NCBI RefSeq assembly: GCF_007829815.1
Contig: NZ_VIWT01000001.1
Span: forward strand, 2,069,501 to 2,133,500
DNA length: 64,000 bases
Direction: 5' to 3'
DNA from: Kitasatospora viridis
GTDB lineage: Bacteria; Actinomycetota; Actinomycetes; Streptomycetales; Streptomycetaceae
The translations under genes were made by a program, and so were the position numbers. Below the pieces are notes generated by a model. That model made no database searches and was not told where the DNA came from. It worked only from the letters and a program-made list of their open reading frames with translations. How positions within the stretch are numbered: the first letter of the stretch is position 1; each line of letters begins with the position of its first letter. Below, piece by piece: positions 34,279 through 43,781 of the stretch.

Positions 34279-35256
34279 GTGAGCCCACTGCGAATCGCGA
34301 CCTTCAACCTGCTGCACGGCCAGCCGCTGGCCGCCGACGGCAGCCCGCTCCCCTACCCCGACGACGCCGGCGCTCCGCTGCACGAGGCGATCACCGCGCT
34401 GGACGCCGACGTGCTGGCGCTCCAGGAGGTGGACCGCCACCAGCCGCGCTCCGGGCTGACCGACCAGACCGCCGTCGCCGCCAAGGCGATGGGCGCCGCC
34501 GACTGGCGGTTCGCCGCCGCGCTGCACGGCCGCCCCGCCCCGGTGGCCGGCTGGCTGCGCGACCCGGCGCGACCGGGACTGACCGTCTACGGCCCCGACG
34601 AGCTGGGCCAGGACGACGACCGCCCGTCCTACGGCACCGCGCTGCTCAGCCGCCTGCCGGTGCGGCACTGGCGGGCCCGCCGGTTCGCGCCCGCGCCGTT
34701 CGGGCTGCCGCTGCGGGTGGCCGGGCGGCGCGGGCTCACCCCGGTGCCGGACGAGCCGCGGGCCGCGCTGGCCGCCGTGCTGGAGGGACCTGACGGACCG
34801 TTCACCGTGGTCGCCACCCACCTGTCCTTCGTGCCCGGCTGGAACATGGCCCAGCTGGCCGGCATCCGGCGGTGGATCGCCGACCTGCCCCGGCCCTACC
34901 TGGTGCTCGGCGACTTCAACCTGGTCGGCCCGGTGCCGCGCACCGTGCTCGGCGGCGCCACCGCGCTGGACCGCCGGCCCGCCTCCCGGCAGCGGCTGCG
35001 CGAGCTGCGCGCCGTCCGGCGGGCCGGCGGCGCGCAGCTGCCGCCGCGCCGGCGCCGCGGCCCGGCCGAGCCCGGCCCCCGGCTGCGCGGCTGGCACGAC
35101 CTGGCCCGCACCCCCACCTACCCCTCGCACCGCCCGGCGGTGCAGTTCGACCACGTGCTCGCGGTGGGCCTGCCGCGCACCGCGGTCGGCACCGTCGCCG
35201 CGCCCCGGGTGGCCGTCTCCGACCACCGGCCGCTGCTGGTGGAGGTCAGCATCTGA
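34279..35256 (+). CDS. Endonuclease/exonuclease/phosphatase family protein
   Basis: A 325-residue metal-dependent phosphohydrolase of the EEP superfamily. Motifs seen are TFNLLHG, LALQEVDR, VVATHLSF, LGDFNLVGP and the final VSDHRPLLVEV, covering the Asn, Glu, His, Asp-Asn and Asp-His catalytic positions. It may act on DNA, phospholipid or inositol phosphate; the sequence does not decide. The GTG at 34279 begins the conserved part, but an ATG at 34237 inside the second operator palindrome is an alternative. It is convergent with the phosphatase gene, only seven bases away. Confidence 0.85.
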   Translation: MSPLRIATFNLLHGQPLAADGSPLPYPDDAGAPLHEAITALDADVLALQEVDRHQPRSGLTDQTAVAAKAMGAADWRFAAALHGRPAPVAGWLRDPARPGLTVYGPDELGQDDDRPSYGTALLSRLPVRHWRARRFAPAPFGLPLRVAGRRGLTPVPDEPRAALAAVLEGPDGPFTVVATHLSFVPGWNMAQLAGIRRWIADLPRPYLVLGDFNLVGPVPRTVLGGATALDRRPASRQRLRELRAVRRAGGAQLPPRRRRGPAEPGPRLRGWHDLARTPTYPSHRPAVQFDHVLAVGLPRTAVGTVAAPRVAVSDHRPLLVEVSI

Positions 35257-35263
35257 CCCGGCT

Positions 35264-36454
35264 TCACTGCCGGGCCAGCCGCCCGTTCTGGTGCGGCAGC
35301 TGCTGGCCCGGCTGCGCGGTGGGCTCGTACTGGAGCAGCAGCATCGCCGCGTCGTCGCCGAGCGGGCGGCCGACGTGGCGCACCACGTCGGCGTGCAGCT
35401 GGTCCAGCACCTCCACCGGCCCGCCCCCGGCGCAGCCCGGCAGCCGCTCGGCCAGCGGGTAGAAGCGGCCGGCGCGGTCCCGGGCCTCGATCACCCCGTC
35501 GGTGAAGAGCAGCACCCGGTCGCCGGGCGCGAACGGCACGCTGAGCACCGGCGGCGCCACGTCGGCCGGGTCCAGCACGCCCAGCGGCGGCACCGTCTCG
35601 GCCAGCTCCAGCGGCCGCACCGCGCCCTCCGCGGTGAGCAGCAGCGGCGCCGGGTGGCCGCAGTTGACGATCTGGGCGGTGCCGTCGGGGCCGACCCCGA
35701 TCAGCACCAGGGTGACGAACTCCTCCTCCACCCCCGGGTGGTCGTGCTCCTGGAGGGCGCGGTCCAGGCTGACGGCCAGCCAGCCCGCCACCTTGTCCAG
35801 CGCGGGCTCCTGGTGCGCGGCCTCGCGGAAGGCGCCGAGCACCGCGGCGGCGGTCTCCACCGCGCCCAGCCCCTTGCCGCGCACGTCGCCGACCACCGCC
35901 CGCACCCCGTGCCGGGTGTTGACCACCTCGTAGAGGTCGCCGCCGATCCGGGCGTGCGCGGCGGCGGCCGCGTAGTGCACCGCGGCCCGGACGCTGCCCA
36001 CCCGGTCCGGCACCGCGCGCAGCAGCACCCGGCGGGCGATCTCGGCCACCAGCTGGGCGTCGGCCAGCGCCTGCTCCTGACGGACCCTCAGGGTGGCGCT
36101 GACCCAGCTGATCGCGGTCACCAGGGCGATGGCGAACACCGTGGCGCTGTGCACCGACTCGCCGAGCACGTGGTTGTAGGCGGCCATGGCGAAGGCGGCG
36201 ACCTCGGCCAGCAGGCCGGTCAGGATCGGGTACCAGACCCGCCGGCTGACGATGGCGGCGAGCGCCGGCACCGCGGTCAGGGCCGGTTCGACGGTGACTT
36301 CGAGGGTGCTCAGGTAGTCCAGGCCGATCACCAGGGCCATGCCGATGAACGGCAGGGCCAGCGCGGTCCTGGGCCAGGTGCCCGTGTTGCGGACGGCGGC
36401 CGGTCCCCGGGTCGAACCGGTCAGCAAGTCTCTGAACCATCCGGTCGCGCTCAA
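35264..36454 (-). CDS. SpoIIE/PP2C-type phosphatase, membrane-bound
   Basis: A 396-residue protein with several N-terminal transmembrane helices (about 30-130: ALALPFIGMALVIGLDYL, VFAIALVTAISWVSATL) and a C-terminal PP2C/SpoIIE phosphatase domain with metal-site motifs IGGDLYEV, VVGDVRGKG and FTDGVIEARD. Such RsbU-like proteins dephosphorylate anti-sigma antagonists and are numerous in Streptomyces. The start is uncertain: I use a TTG with GGAG nine bases upstream, but a longer frame is open. No sensor domain beyond the helices is seen. Confidence 0.85.
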   Translation of the reverse strand: MSATGWFRDLLTGSTRGPAAVRNTGTWPRTALALPFIGMALVIGLDYLSTLEVTVEPALTAVPALAAIVSRRVWYPILTGLLAEVAAFAMAAYNHVLGESVHSATVFAIALVTAISWVSATLRVRQEQALADAQLVAEIARRVLLRAVPDRVGSVRAAVHYAAAAAHARIGGDLYEVVNTRHGVRAVVGDVRGKGLGAVETAAAVLGAFREAAHQEPALDKVAGWLAVSLDRALQEHDHPGVEEEFVTLVLIGVGPDGTAQIVNCGHPAPLLLTAEGAVRPLELAETVPPLGVLDPADVAPPVLSVPFAPGDRVLLFTDGVIEARDRAGRFYPLAERLPGCAGGGPVEVLDQLHADVVRHVGRPLGDDAAMLLLQYEPTAQPGQQLPHQNGRLARQ

Positions 36455-36645
36455 CTTCGGTGTCTCCAGCAGAAGGCGCCCGGTGCGTCGGCACCAGCGC
36501 GGTGACTGAGGGTGGTGGACGGGGGCCTGGCCGGTGGCCGAGCAGGCGCGGGTGACCGGTAACCGACCCCACAATAGGCGCGAAACGTGCAAGACGCACC
36601 GGTTTAGCGCGACTGTGTGACGAGTTGGATGCTCTCTGTGACCTA

Positions 36646-39600
36646 TTAGTCACTGTTCCCGATCAGAAGCGTTTCCAACGCCTTTCGCCCAGGAAGTCCT
36701 GACGGTCTTTCGACCCGGCCGCTGCGGATGTAGCAGAACGCGGCGGTGACCTGCTCCGGGTCGACCCCGCGCTGCTCCGCCCAGGCCAGCCGGTAGATCG
36801 CCAACTGGAGCGGGTCGGCGCCCTCCTGGTGGCCGGTCTTCCAGTCGACGATCTCCCACCGTGACCCTGAGTCGTCGTCACCCACCCGGTACACCGCGTC
36901 GATCCGGCCGCGCACCACCCGCCCGCCCAGCACCAGCTGCACCGGCGCCTCCACCCGGTAGGGGCGGCGCTCGGCGTACGGCCCGCGCAGGAACGCCTCC
37001 TTGAGCTGCTCCAAGTCCTGCTCGTCGGCGATCTCGTCGTCCGCCAGGCCCGGCAGCGCGTCCGGCTCCAGCAGCGGCAGCGGGGCGAACCGGGCCTGGA
37101 TCCAGGCGTGGAACCGGGTGCCCCGGCGGGCCGCCGTCTGCGGCGGGCGGGGCAGCGGCCGGGCCAGCTCCTGGGCCAGGCCGTCCGGGTCGGCGGCCAG
37201 CCACATCAGCTGGGAGGCGGAGAGCGCCGGCGGCAGCGGCACCTGCCGCACCGTACGCCGGGACCGCTCCAACTCGCCCAGCAGCGCGGTCAGGTCACGG
37301 TCCCAGGAGTCCACCAGCCGCTGCTCCTCCGGGGCCAGCGGCTCCGGCTCCGGGGCCGGCGCGCCGGCCGCCCGGCGGGCCACCACCTCGGCCACCCGGC
37401 GCCGCGCCAGCTGGGCCGCCGGGTCCAGCGGCAACGGCCAGGGGGTGTCGGCGGCCTGCCCGAGCGCCGGGTTCTCGGCCCCCTCCACATGGGGGTACCC
37501 CCGGCCGGAGGCTGGGGGAGGGTCCGCCCAGTGCTCCACCTCGCCGGCCCCGGGGAGCTCGGCGTGCGCGCGCAGCGCCTCCAGGTACTCGGACGGGCCG
37601 CGCACCGTCCGCTGGGTCGGCCCCCACCAGTGGCCGCAGGCCAGCAGCAGCGAGCGCGGCCGGGTCACCGCCACGTAGCCGAGCCGCAGTTCCTCGGTGC
37701 CGGACTGCTCCTTCAGCCCGTTCTTGAACGCCGTCATCCCCTTCGCGTGCCAGGCCGGCACCGCCGGCAGGGTGGCCGCGTCGCCGCGCAGCGGGTACGG
37801 CAGCACCTGGCGCCGGCTGGTCCAGCGCTCCCGGCCGCGGTTGCTCGGGAAGGCGCCCCGGACCAGGCCGGGCAGCGCCACCACGTCCCACTCCAGGCCC
37901 TTGGACTTGTGCACGGTCAGCACCTTCACCGTGTCCTCGCCGCCCGGCAGGCTGGAGTCCAGCCCCCGGTCGTACTCCTCGGCGGCCCGCAGGAAGGCCA
38001 GGAAGGCGGCCAGGCCCGGGTCGCCGTCCAGGTCGGCGAAGCCCGCCGCGACGTCCAGGAAGGAGTGCAGGGTCTCCCGGCGGCGGGCGGCCAGCGCCTG
38101 CGGGGAGGCGGCCAGCTCGATCTCCAGGCCGGTCACGGCGAGCACCCGGTGCAGCACGTCCATCAGCGGCTCGGCCAGCGCCCGGCGCAGCTCGCGGACC
38201 TCCCGGGCCAGGTGGGCGAAGCGGGTGCGGGCCTGCGGCGAGAACGGCAGCTGGTCCGGCTGATCGGCTTCCAGGAACGTCTCCAGCGCGTCGCTGAGCG
38301 AGACCACCTCGGTCGGATCGGTCTGGGCCACCGCGAGGGCGAGCGGGTCGCCGTCCAGCCGGTCGGTGCGCACCAGCGCGGCGGCCCGGCGGCCGAGCAG
38401 GGCCAGGTCGCGCGGGCCGATCCGCCAGCGCGGACCGACCAGCAGCCGGACCAGCGCGGCGTTCGCCGTCGGGTCCTGCAGCACCTCGCAGACCGCCACC
38501 AGGTCGGCCACCTCGGGCAGTTGCAGCAGCCCGCCGAGGCCCACCACCTCCACCGGCACCTCGCGGGCCACCAGCGCCGCGTGGATGTCCGGGAAGGCCA
38601 CCGCGGAACGGCAGAGCACGGCGATCGCACCCGGCGCGGTGCCGGTCGCCACCAGGTGGGCGATCGAGTCGGCCAGCCAGCCGACCTCCTCGGCGTGGGT
38701 GGGCAGCAGCGCGACCCGGGCCAGGCCATCCAGCTCGGCGCCCGGGGCCGGCCGCAGCGCCTCGACGCCCGCGTGCAGCTCGCGCAGCGGGGCGGCCAGC
38801 CCGTTCGCGAAGGCCAGCAGCCGGCCGCCGCTGCGCCGGTTCTCGCTCAGCGCGTAGCGGGCCGCCGGGGAGCCGTCGCGGCGCGGGAAGTGCGCGGGGA
38901 AGTCGTCCAGGTTCGCCACCGAGGCGCCCCGCCAGCCGTAGATCGCCTGGCACGGGTCGCCGACCGCGGTGACCGGGTGGCCGCCGCTCGCCGCGCCGCC
39001 GAACAGGCCGGCCAGCAGCAGGCGCTGGGCCACCGAGGTGTCCTGGTACTCGTCCAGCAGCACCACCCGGAACTGCTCGCGCAGCAGCCGGCCCACCTCC
39101 GGGCGCTCGATCGCCAGCCGGGCCGAGGCGGCGATCTGGTCGCCGAAGTCCATCAGGCCGGCCGCCTTCTTGCGCCGGCGGTAGTCCTCCACCAGGCCGA
39201 GCAGCTCCTGCCGGCCGCGGGCCGCCTCGGGCACGTCGCGCAGGTCCTGGTTGGTCAGCTTGACGGTGGCCAGCTCGTCCAACAGGTCGGTGTCGAAGGC
39301 GCGCAGGGCGGCCGGGTCGACCAGGTGCTCGGCCAGCTCGGCGTCCAGCGCGGTCAGTTCGGCCACCAGCGCGGCGAACCGGTCCTTCAGGTGCGGGAAC
39401 GGGCCGCGGGCCTGGCGCAGCGTGCGGGCGGCCAGCTGAAAGCGGGTGGCGTCGGCGAGCAGGCGCACGTCCGGCTCGATGCCGATCCGCAGGCCGTGCT
39501 CCTTGAGCAGCCGGCCGGCGAAGGCGTGGTAGGTGGAGATCTCCGGGTCGCCGGTCGTCTCGGGGGCGTCGCGCAGGCCGGCCCGGGCCAGTGCGCCGCG

Positions 39601-39840
39601 GACCCGCTCGGAGAGCTCGGCGGCCGCCTTGTTGGTGAAGGTCAGGCCGAGCACCTGGTCGGCCCGCACCGCCCCCGATCCGACCAGCCACACCACCCGG
39701 GCGGCCATCACGGTCGTCTTGCCCGAGCCCGCCCCCGCGACGATCACCCCGGGCTCCAACGGCGCCCCGATCGCCGCCAGCTGCTCACCGTTGAACGGGA
39801 TGCCGAGCAGCTCCCTGAGCTGTTCCGGCCTGCTGAGCAT
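36646..39840 (-). CDS. adnB: AdnB-like helicase-nuclease subunit
   Basis: A 1064-residue UvrD-like motor fused to a RecB-like nuclease. Walker A GAGSGKTT, motif II LLDEYQDTS, GDPCQAIYGWRG and the SKGLEWDVV motif are intact; the C-terminal nuclease has GTRFHAW, GRIDAVYR and EIVDWKTG (D and DxK metal ligands). With the upstream gene it matches the AdnAB heterodimer that resects double-strand breaks in actinobacteria in place of RecBCD or AddAB. It starts 34 bases after adnA. Near residue 780 the frame includes a copy of an intergenic palindromic repeat encoding PPPASGRGYPHVEGA. Confidence 0.9.
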   Translation of the reverse strand: MLSRPEQLRELLGIPFNGEQLAAIGAPLEPGVIVAGAGSGKTTVMAARVVWLVGSGAVRADQVLGLTFTNKAAAELSERVRGALARAGLRDAPETTGDPEISTYHAFAGRLLKEHGLRIGIEPDVRLLADATRFQLAARTLRQARGPFPHLKDRFAALVAELTALDAELAEHLVDPAALRAFDTDLLDELATVKLTNQDLRDVPEAARGRQELLGLVEDYRRRKKAAGLMDFGDQIAASARLAIERPEVGRLLREQFRVVLLDEYQDTSVAQRLLLAGLFGGAASGGHPVTAVGDPCQAIYGWRGASVANLDDFPAHFPRRDGSPAARYALSENRRSGGRLLAFANGLAAPLRELHAGVEALRPAPGAELDGLARVALLPTHAEEVGWLADSIAHLVATGTAPGAIAVLCRSAVAFPDIHAALVAREVPVEVVGLGGLLQLPEVADLVAVCEVLQDPTANAALVRLLVGPRWRIGPRDLALLGRRAAALVRTDRLDGDPLALAVAQTDPTEVVSLSDALETFLEADQPDQLPFSPQARTRFAHLAREVRELRRALAEPLMDVLHRVLAVTGLEIELAASPQALAARRRETLHSFLDVAAGFADLDGDPGLAAFLAFLRAAEEYDRGLDSSLPGGEDTVKVLTVHKSKGLEWDVVALPGLVRGAFPSNRGRERWTSRRQVLPYPLRGDAATLPAVPAWHAKGMTAFKNGLKEQSGTEELRLGYVAVTRPRSLLLACGHWWGPTQRTVRGPSEYLEALRAHAELPGAGEVEHWADPPPASGRGYPHVEGAENPALGQAADTPWPLPLDPAAQLARRRVAEVVARRAAGAPAPEPEPLAPEEQRLVDSWDRDLTALLGELERSRRTVRQVPLPPALSASQLMWLAADPDGLAQELARPLPRPPQTAARRGTRFHAWIQARFAPLPLLEPDALPGLADDEIADEQDLEQLKEAFLRGPYAERRPYRVEAPVQLVLGGRVVRGRIDAVYRVGDDDSGSRWEIVDWKTGHQEGADPLQLAIYRLAWAEQRGVDPEQVTAAFCYIRSGRVERPSGLPGRKALETLLIGNSD
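37486..37523. repeat. Palindromic repeat, copy C, inside adnB
   Basis: CATGGGGGTACCCCC followed by GGCCGGAGGCTGGGGGAGG, nearly the same as the intergenic copy at 25142-25175. It keeps the adnB frame open and adds a Pro/Gly-rich loop. Confidence 0.68.
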
Positions 39841-39874
39841 CCCCCCACCGTAACCGGCCGCCCCGACAGCGGGC

Positions 39875-42800
39875 CTAATCGATCAGCTGGCGGCCGTCCC
39901 GCTGGGCCGAGCAGCTGCGCTTGAAGGCGCAGTGGCCGCAGGCGTCGCCCGCGGTCGGCACGAAGCGCTCGGCCAGCACCCGGCCGGCCGCGTCGGCGAG
40001 CAGGTTCTCGATCCACGGCTCGCCCTCGGGCGGCGGCTGGTGCTGCACCTTGGGGGCGTCGGGGAGCTTCTTGTCCTCGAACCGCAGCTGCACCAGCTCC
40101 GCCCCGCCGAGCGCCGGGCGCTCGTCCAGCAGGGTGTCCAGGGCGCCCTCCCGGACCGCGAGCTGGTAGACCGCCAACTGCCGGTGCTCGGGCAGCGACT
40201 TGTCGCTCGGCGCCTGCTTGCCGGTCTTGAAGTCCACCACGTAGGCCCGCCCGGCGGAGTCCTGCTCCACCCGGTCCAGCACGCCGCGGATCCGCACCGC
40301 GACCTCGCCGACCGGCAGGGTCAGGTCGAAGTCGTGCTCGGTGGCCAGGGTGGCGCGGCCGCGCTCCAGCACGTGCCAGTGCAGGAAGCGCTCCAGCGCC
40401 GCGCGGGCCTGGGTCTTCTCCTGGTCCGACTTCCACGGCGCGTCGAAGGCCAGCGCGTCCCAGACCGAGTCCAGCCGCTCCAGCAGCACCGCGAGGTCGG
40501 CCGGGGTGCGCCCGGAGCCCACCTCGTCGGCCAGCGCGTGCAGCACGTTGCCGAAGCCCTGCGCCCCGGAGGTGGCGCCCTGCGCGCCCACCTCCTTGGT
40601 CAGGAACCACTGCAACGAGCAGTTCTCCAACTGCTCCAGCCCGCTGCCGGAGAGCTGCACCGGCCGCTCCGGCTCGCGCAGCGGCACCGGGTTGCTGGTC
40701 GGGTCGGCCAGCCCCCACCAGCGGTCCGGGTGGGCCTGCGGCACCAGCGGCACGCCGTTCCCGTCGGTGGCGGTGGCCAGCCTGGCCAGCCGCTCGGCGG
40801 CGGCCCGGCGCAGCTCGGGCGAGCGGGCCGGGTCGACGGTGACGGCGCGCAGCTCGGCCACCAGCGCGGCGATCGAGAGCGGGCGCCTGGGCCGGTGGGC
40901 GACGTCGGCGACGGTGACCGCGGGGGTGCGGCCGAGCACCTTGCCCGTCCTGGGGTCGATCTCCTCGCGGTAGAGCTCGCGGAGCAGCCGGGAGGGCTCG
41001 TCACCGTCCTCGGCCGGCGCCTTGACGGCGGTGACGACCAGCCGCTCCTTGGCCCGGGTGGCGGCCACGTAGAAGAGGCGGCGCTCCTCGGCCAGCAGCG
41101 CGCCGGGGGTGAGCGGCTCGGCCAGCCCGTCCCGGCCGATCCGGTCGGCCTCCAGCAGCGAGCCGCGGCGGCGCAGGTCCGGCCAGAGGCCCTCCTGCAC
41201 GCCCGCCACCACGACCAGCCGCCACTCCAGCCCCTTGGAGCGGTGCGCGGTCATCAGCCGGACCGCCTCCGGGCGGACGGTGCGCACGGTCATGGTGTCG
41301 GCGGCGATGTCCTGGGCCTCGACCTCGGCGAGCAGGTCGAGCGCGCCGCGGTGGCCGGTGACCTGGTCCTCGGCCCGGGCGGCGGTCTCGAAGAGGGCGC
41401 AGAGCGCGTCCAGGTCGCGGTCGGCGTTGCGGCCGACCGAGCCGGTGCGCAGCGCGGCCCGCTCCAGCCGCTCGCGCCAGCGCGGGCTGCCGTCCCAGAG
41501 CTGCCAGAGCGCCTCCTCGGCGGTGCCGCCGCCGCGCAGCAGGTCGCGGACCTTGCGCAGCAGGGTGCCGAGCTCGCGGGCCCGGCGGGCCGGGGCGGAG
41601 TCGAGCAGCAGCAGGCGCTCGGGTTCGGCGAGCGCCTCCCGGATGAGTTCCTCCGCCGAGCGCACGACGGCGGCCGCGAGCTCCCCGTCCACTTCGACCG
41701 CCGCCTTGAGCGCCGCGCGCTCCTCCTCGCGCAGCTCCCGGCCGAGCCGGCGCAGGTCGGCGCCGTCCAGCCCGCCGAGCGGGCCGGTGAGCAGGGTGTG
41801 GGCGACCTCGGCGGTCAGCGGCTCCACTCGTCGTGCGCCGGACGTCGGCTCCGCCGACGTCCGCTGCGCGGGGACGGTGCCCAGCGCCCGCTCGGCCGCC
41901 TTCTCCGCCGCCGCCCCCTCCGCGCAGACCCGCAGCGCCAGCAGCACCGGCACCACGGCCGGCTCCTCGCGCAGCGGCAGGTCGTCGCCGTCGATCTCCA
42001 GCGGCACCCCGGCCGCCGTCAGCGCCCGCCGCACTCCCGGGATCGCCCGCGCACCGGCCCGCACCAGCACCGCCATCTCGCCCCACGGCACCCCGTCCTC
42101 CAGGTGCGCGCGGCGCAGCAGGTCGGCGACGCTCTCCAGCTCCGCCCCCGGGGTCGGGTAGGTGTACACCTCCACGCTGCCCCGGCCGCCCTCCCGGCCC
42201 GGCAGCAGCCCCCGGTGCTCGGCCAGCTTCGCGGCCGGCAGCCGGCCCATCGGCATCCGCTCGGCCAGCTTCCGGGAGGCCGCCAGCAGCAGCGGGGCCG
42301 AGCGCCGGGAGACCCGCAGCACCTTCACCTCGGCCGGCCGGCCGTCGCGCTGCCGGAACTGCTCGGGGAAGTCCAGGATCCCGTTGATGTCGGCGCCCCG
42401 GAACGCGTAGATCGACTGGTCCGGGTCGCCCACCGCGACCAGGTCCCGCCCGCCGCCGGCCAGCCGGCCCAGCAGCCGCACCTGGGCCGGGTCGGTGTCC
42501 TGGTACTCGTCCACGAAGACCGCGTCGTAGCGGGCCGCCAGGTCCACCCCGGGCCGCTCGGCCAGCAGCACCGCGCGGTGCACCAGCTCGGCGTAGTCCA
42601 GCACCCCGCGCAGGTCCAGCACGTCCAGGTAGTCGGCCAGGAAGTGCGCGGCGGCGGCCCAGTCCGGCCGGGCCACCCCGGCGGCGAACCGGGCCAGCTC
42701 GGCCTCGCCCAGGCCCAGCTCGCGGCTGCGGGCCAGCACCGCGCGCACCTCGTCGGCGAAGCCCCGGGTGGTCAGGCAGGCGCGCAGCTCCAGCGGCCAG

Positions 42801-43243
42801 CGGATCTTCCCGGTGCCGGCCGCCGCGTCCTCGGCGCCGCCGGCCAGCAGCTCGCGCACCATCACGTCCTGCTCCGGGCCGGAGAGCAGCCGCAGCGGCT
42901 CCGCGTACCGCTCGGGCTCCTGGTGCTGGCGCAGCAGCGCGTAGCAGAACGAGTGGAAGGTGGTCGCCTGCGGCGCCCGGGCCAGCCGCACGGCCAGCCG
43001 GTCGCGCAGCTCCATCGCGGCCTTGCGGCTGAAGGTCAGCACCAGGATCCGCTCCGGGTCGGTGCCGCGCTCCACCCGGCGGGCGACCGCCTCCACCAGC
43101 GTGGTGGTCTTGCCGGTGCCCGGTCCCGCGAGCACCAGCAGCGGACCGCCCGCGTGCTCGGCCACCGCCTGCTGGAACCGGTCCAGCCGGGGCGGGTCGG
43201 GCGTCGCGAGCGGGCTTCGCACCAAGCGGTAGGAGGGGGCCAC
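39875..43243 (-). CDS. adnA: AdnA-like helicase-nuclease subunit
   Basis: A 1122-residue protein with a UvrD-type motor (Walker A GPGTGKTTT near residue 40, DEYQDTDPAQV, GDPDQSIYAFRG, SKGLEWRLVVVAGV) and a C-terminal RecB-like nuclease (GVLDRVEQDSAGR, VVDFKTGKQ). Four cysteines frame the nuclease (C in QLENCSLQW, then CGHC and C in DACGHCAFKRSC), the iron-sulfur staple arrangement of AddB/AdnA-type nucleases. It is the first gene of the pair with adnB. The GTG follows GGAAG by three bases. Confidence 0.9.
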   Translation of the reverse strand: MAPSYRLVRSPLATPDPPRLDRFQQAVAEHAGGPLLVLAGPGTGKTTTLVEAVARRVERGTDPERILVLTFSRKAAMELRDRLAVRLARAPQATTFHSFCYALLRQHQEPERYAEPLRLLSGPEQDVMVRELLAGGAEDAAAGTGKIRWPLELRACLTTRGFADEVRAVLARSRELGLGEAELARFAAGVARPDWAAAAHFLADYLDVLDLRGVLDYAELVHRAVLLAERPGVDLAARYDAVFVDEYQDTDPAQVRLLGRLAGGGRDLVAVGDPDQSIYAFRGADINGILDFPEQFRQRDGRPAEVKVLRVSRRSAPLLLAASRKLAERMPMGRLPAAKLAEHRGLLPGREGGRGSVEVYTYPTPGAELESVADLLRRAHLEDGVPWGEMAVLVRAGARAIPGVRRALTAAGVPLEIDGDDLPLREEPAVVPVLLALRVCAEGAAAEKAAERALGTVPAQRTSAEPTSGARRVEPLTAEVAHTLLTGPLGGLDGADLRRLGRELREEERAALKAAVEVDGELAAAVVRSAEELIREALAEPERLLLLDSAPARRARELGTLLRKVRDLLRGGGTAEEALWQLWDGSPRWRERLERAALRTGSVGRNADRDLDALCALFETAARAEDQVTGHRGALDLLAEVEAQDIAADTMTVRTVRPEAVRLMTAHRSKGLEWRLVVVAGVQEGLWPDLRRRGSLLEADRIGRDGLAEPLTPGALLAEERRLFYVAATRAKERLVVTAVKAPAEDGDEPSRLLRELYREEIDPRTGKVLGRTPAVTVADVAHRPRRPLSIAALVAELRAVTVDPARSPELRRAAAERLARLATATDGNGVPLVPQAHPDRWWGLADPTSNPVPLREPERPVQLSGSGLEQLENCSLQWFLTKEVGAQGATSGAQGFGNVLHALADEVGSGRTPADLAVLLERLDSVWDALAFDAPWKSDQEKTQARAALERFLHWHVLERGRATLATEHDFDLTLPVGEVAVRIRGVLDRVEQDSAGRAYVVDFKTGKQAPSDKSLPEHRQLAVYQLAVREGALDTLLDERPALGGAELVQLRFEDKKLPDAPKVQHQPPPEGEPWIENLLADAAGRVLAERFVPTAGDACGHCAFKRSCSAQRDGRQLID

Positions 43244-43306
43244 GGTCTTCCAGGGATAGCGAACGGGAAGACTAGAGCCTACGCGCTGGGGCTCGGCGGA
43301 CGGGCC

Positions 43307-43639
43307 TCAGCCGCCGTCCCACCGCGCCCGCCGCATGTCCAGCCGGTACTGCTCGGCGCCCTCCTTGAGCGGCGTGCCCTCGGCCCGGTAGGCGGCCAGC
43401 GCCCGGTGCTCGTGGCCGGGCAGCAGCGTGCCGTCCGCCCGCACCACCCGCCACCAGGCCACCGCGCTCCCGTAGAGCGCCAGCACCCGGCCGACCTGCC
43501 GGGGCCCGCCCTCGCCGAGGAACTCCGCGACGTCGCCGTACGTCATCACCCGGCCCGGGGGGATACGGTCGATCACGTCGAGCACCAGCTCTGCGAACGG
43601 GGGCAGGTCGGCGGCACTGCCCGTGCTGTTGTCCGTCAT
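43307..43639 (-). CDS. Alkyltransferase-like protein (ATL)
   Basis: A 110-residue protein of the MGMT fold (IPPGRVMTYGDVAEFLG and the VGRVLALYG helix). The alkyl-accepting PCHR motif of O6-methylguanine-DNA methyltransferase is replaced by AWWRVVRADG, so it cannot accept alkyl groups and belongs to the ATL group, which binds O6-alkylguanine and recruits nucleotide excision repair. It lies next to adnA, in a DNA-repair setting. The ATG chosen starts the conserved part; an upstream frame is composed of poor codons. Confidence 0.9.
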   Translation of the reverse strand: MTDNSTGSAADLPPFAELVLDVIDRIPPGRVMTYGDVAEFLGEGGPRQVGRVLALYGSAVAWWRVVRADGTLLPGHEHRALAAYRAEGTPLKEGAEQYRLDMRRARWDGG

Positions 43640-43781
43640 TCGGGCATTGTTGCCCATCCGGCGCAGTCGGCGGCCCCCTGCGGGGTATTCGCCGCGCCCG
43701 GCCCTGCCCCTGTCCGGCGGCGGGGAGCCCGGCATGCCACCATCTTCCAGGCGGTGAGTGGTGATACGAGGACAAGACCAG

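Noticed and set aside
36646..43243. adnB and adnA as a tandem duplication of uvrD
   Set aside because: Their motors and C-terminal nuclease domains differ, only AdnA has the four-Cys cluster, and the pair fits the known AdnAB heterodimer.
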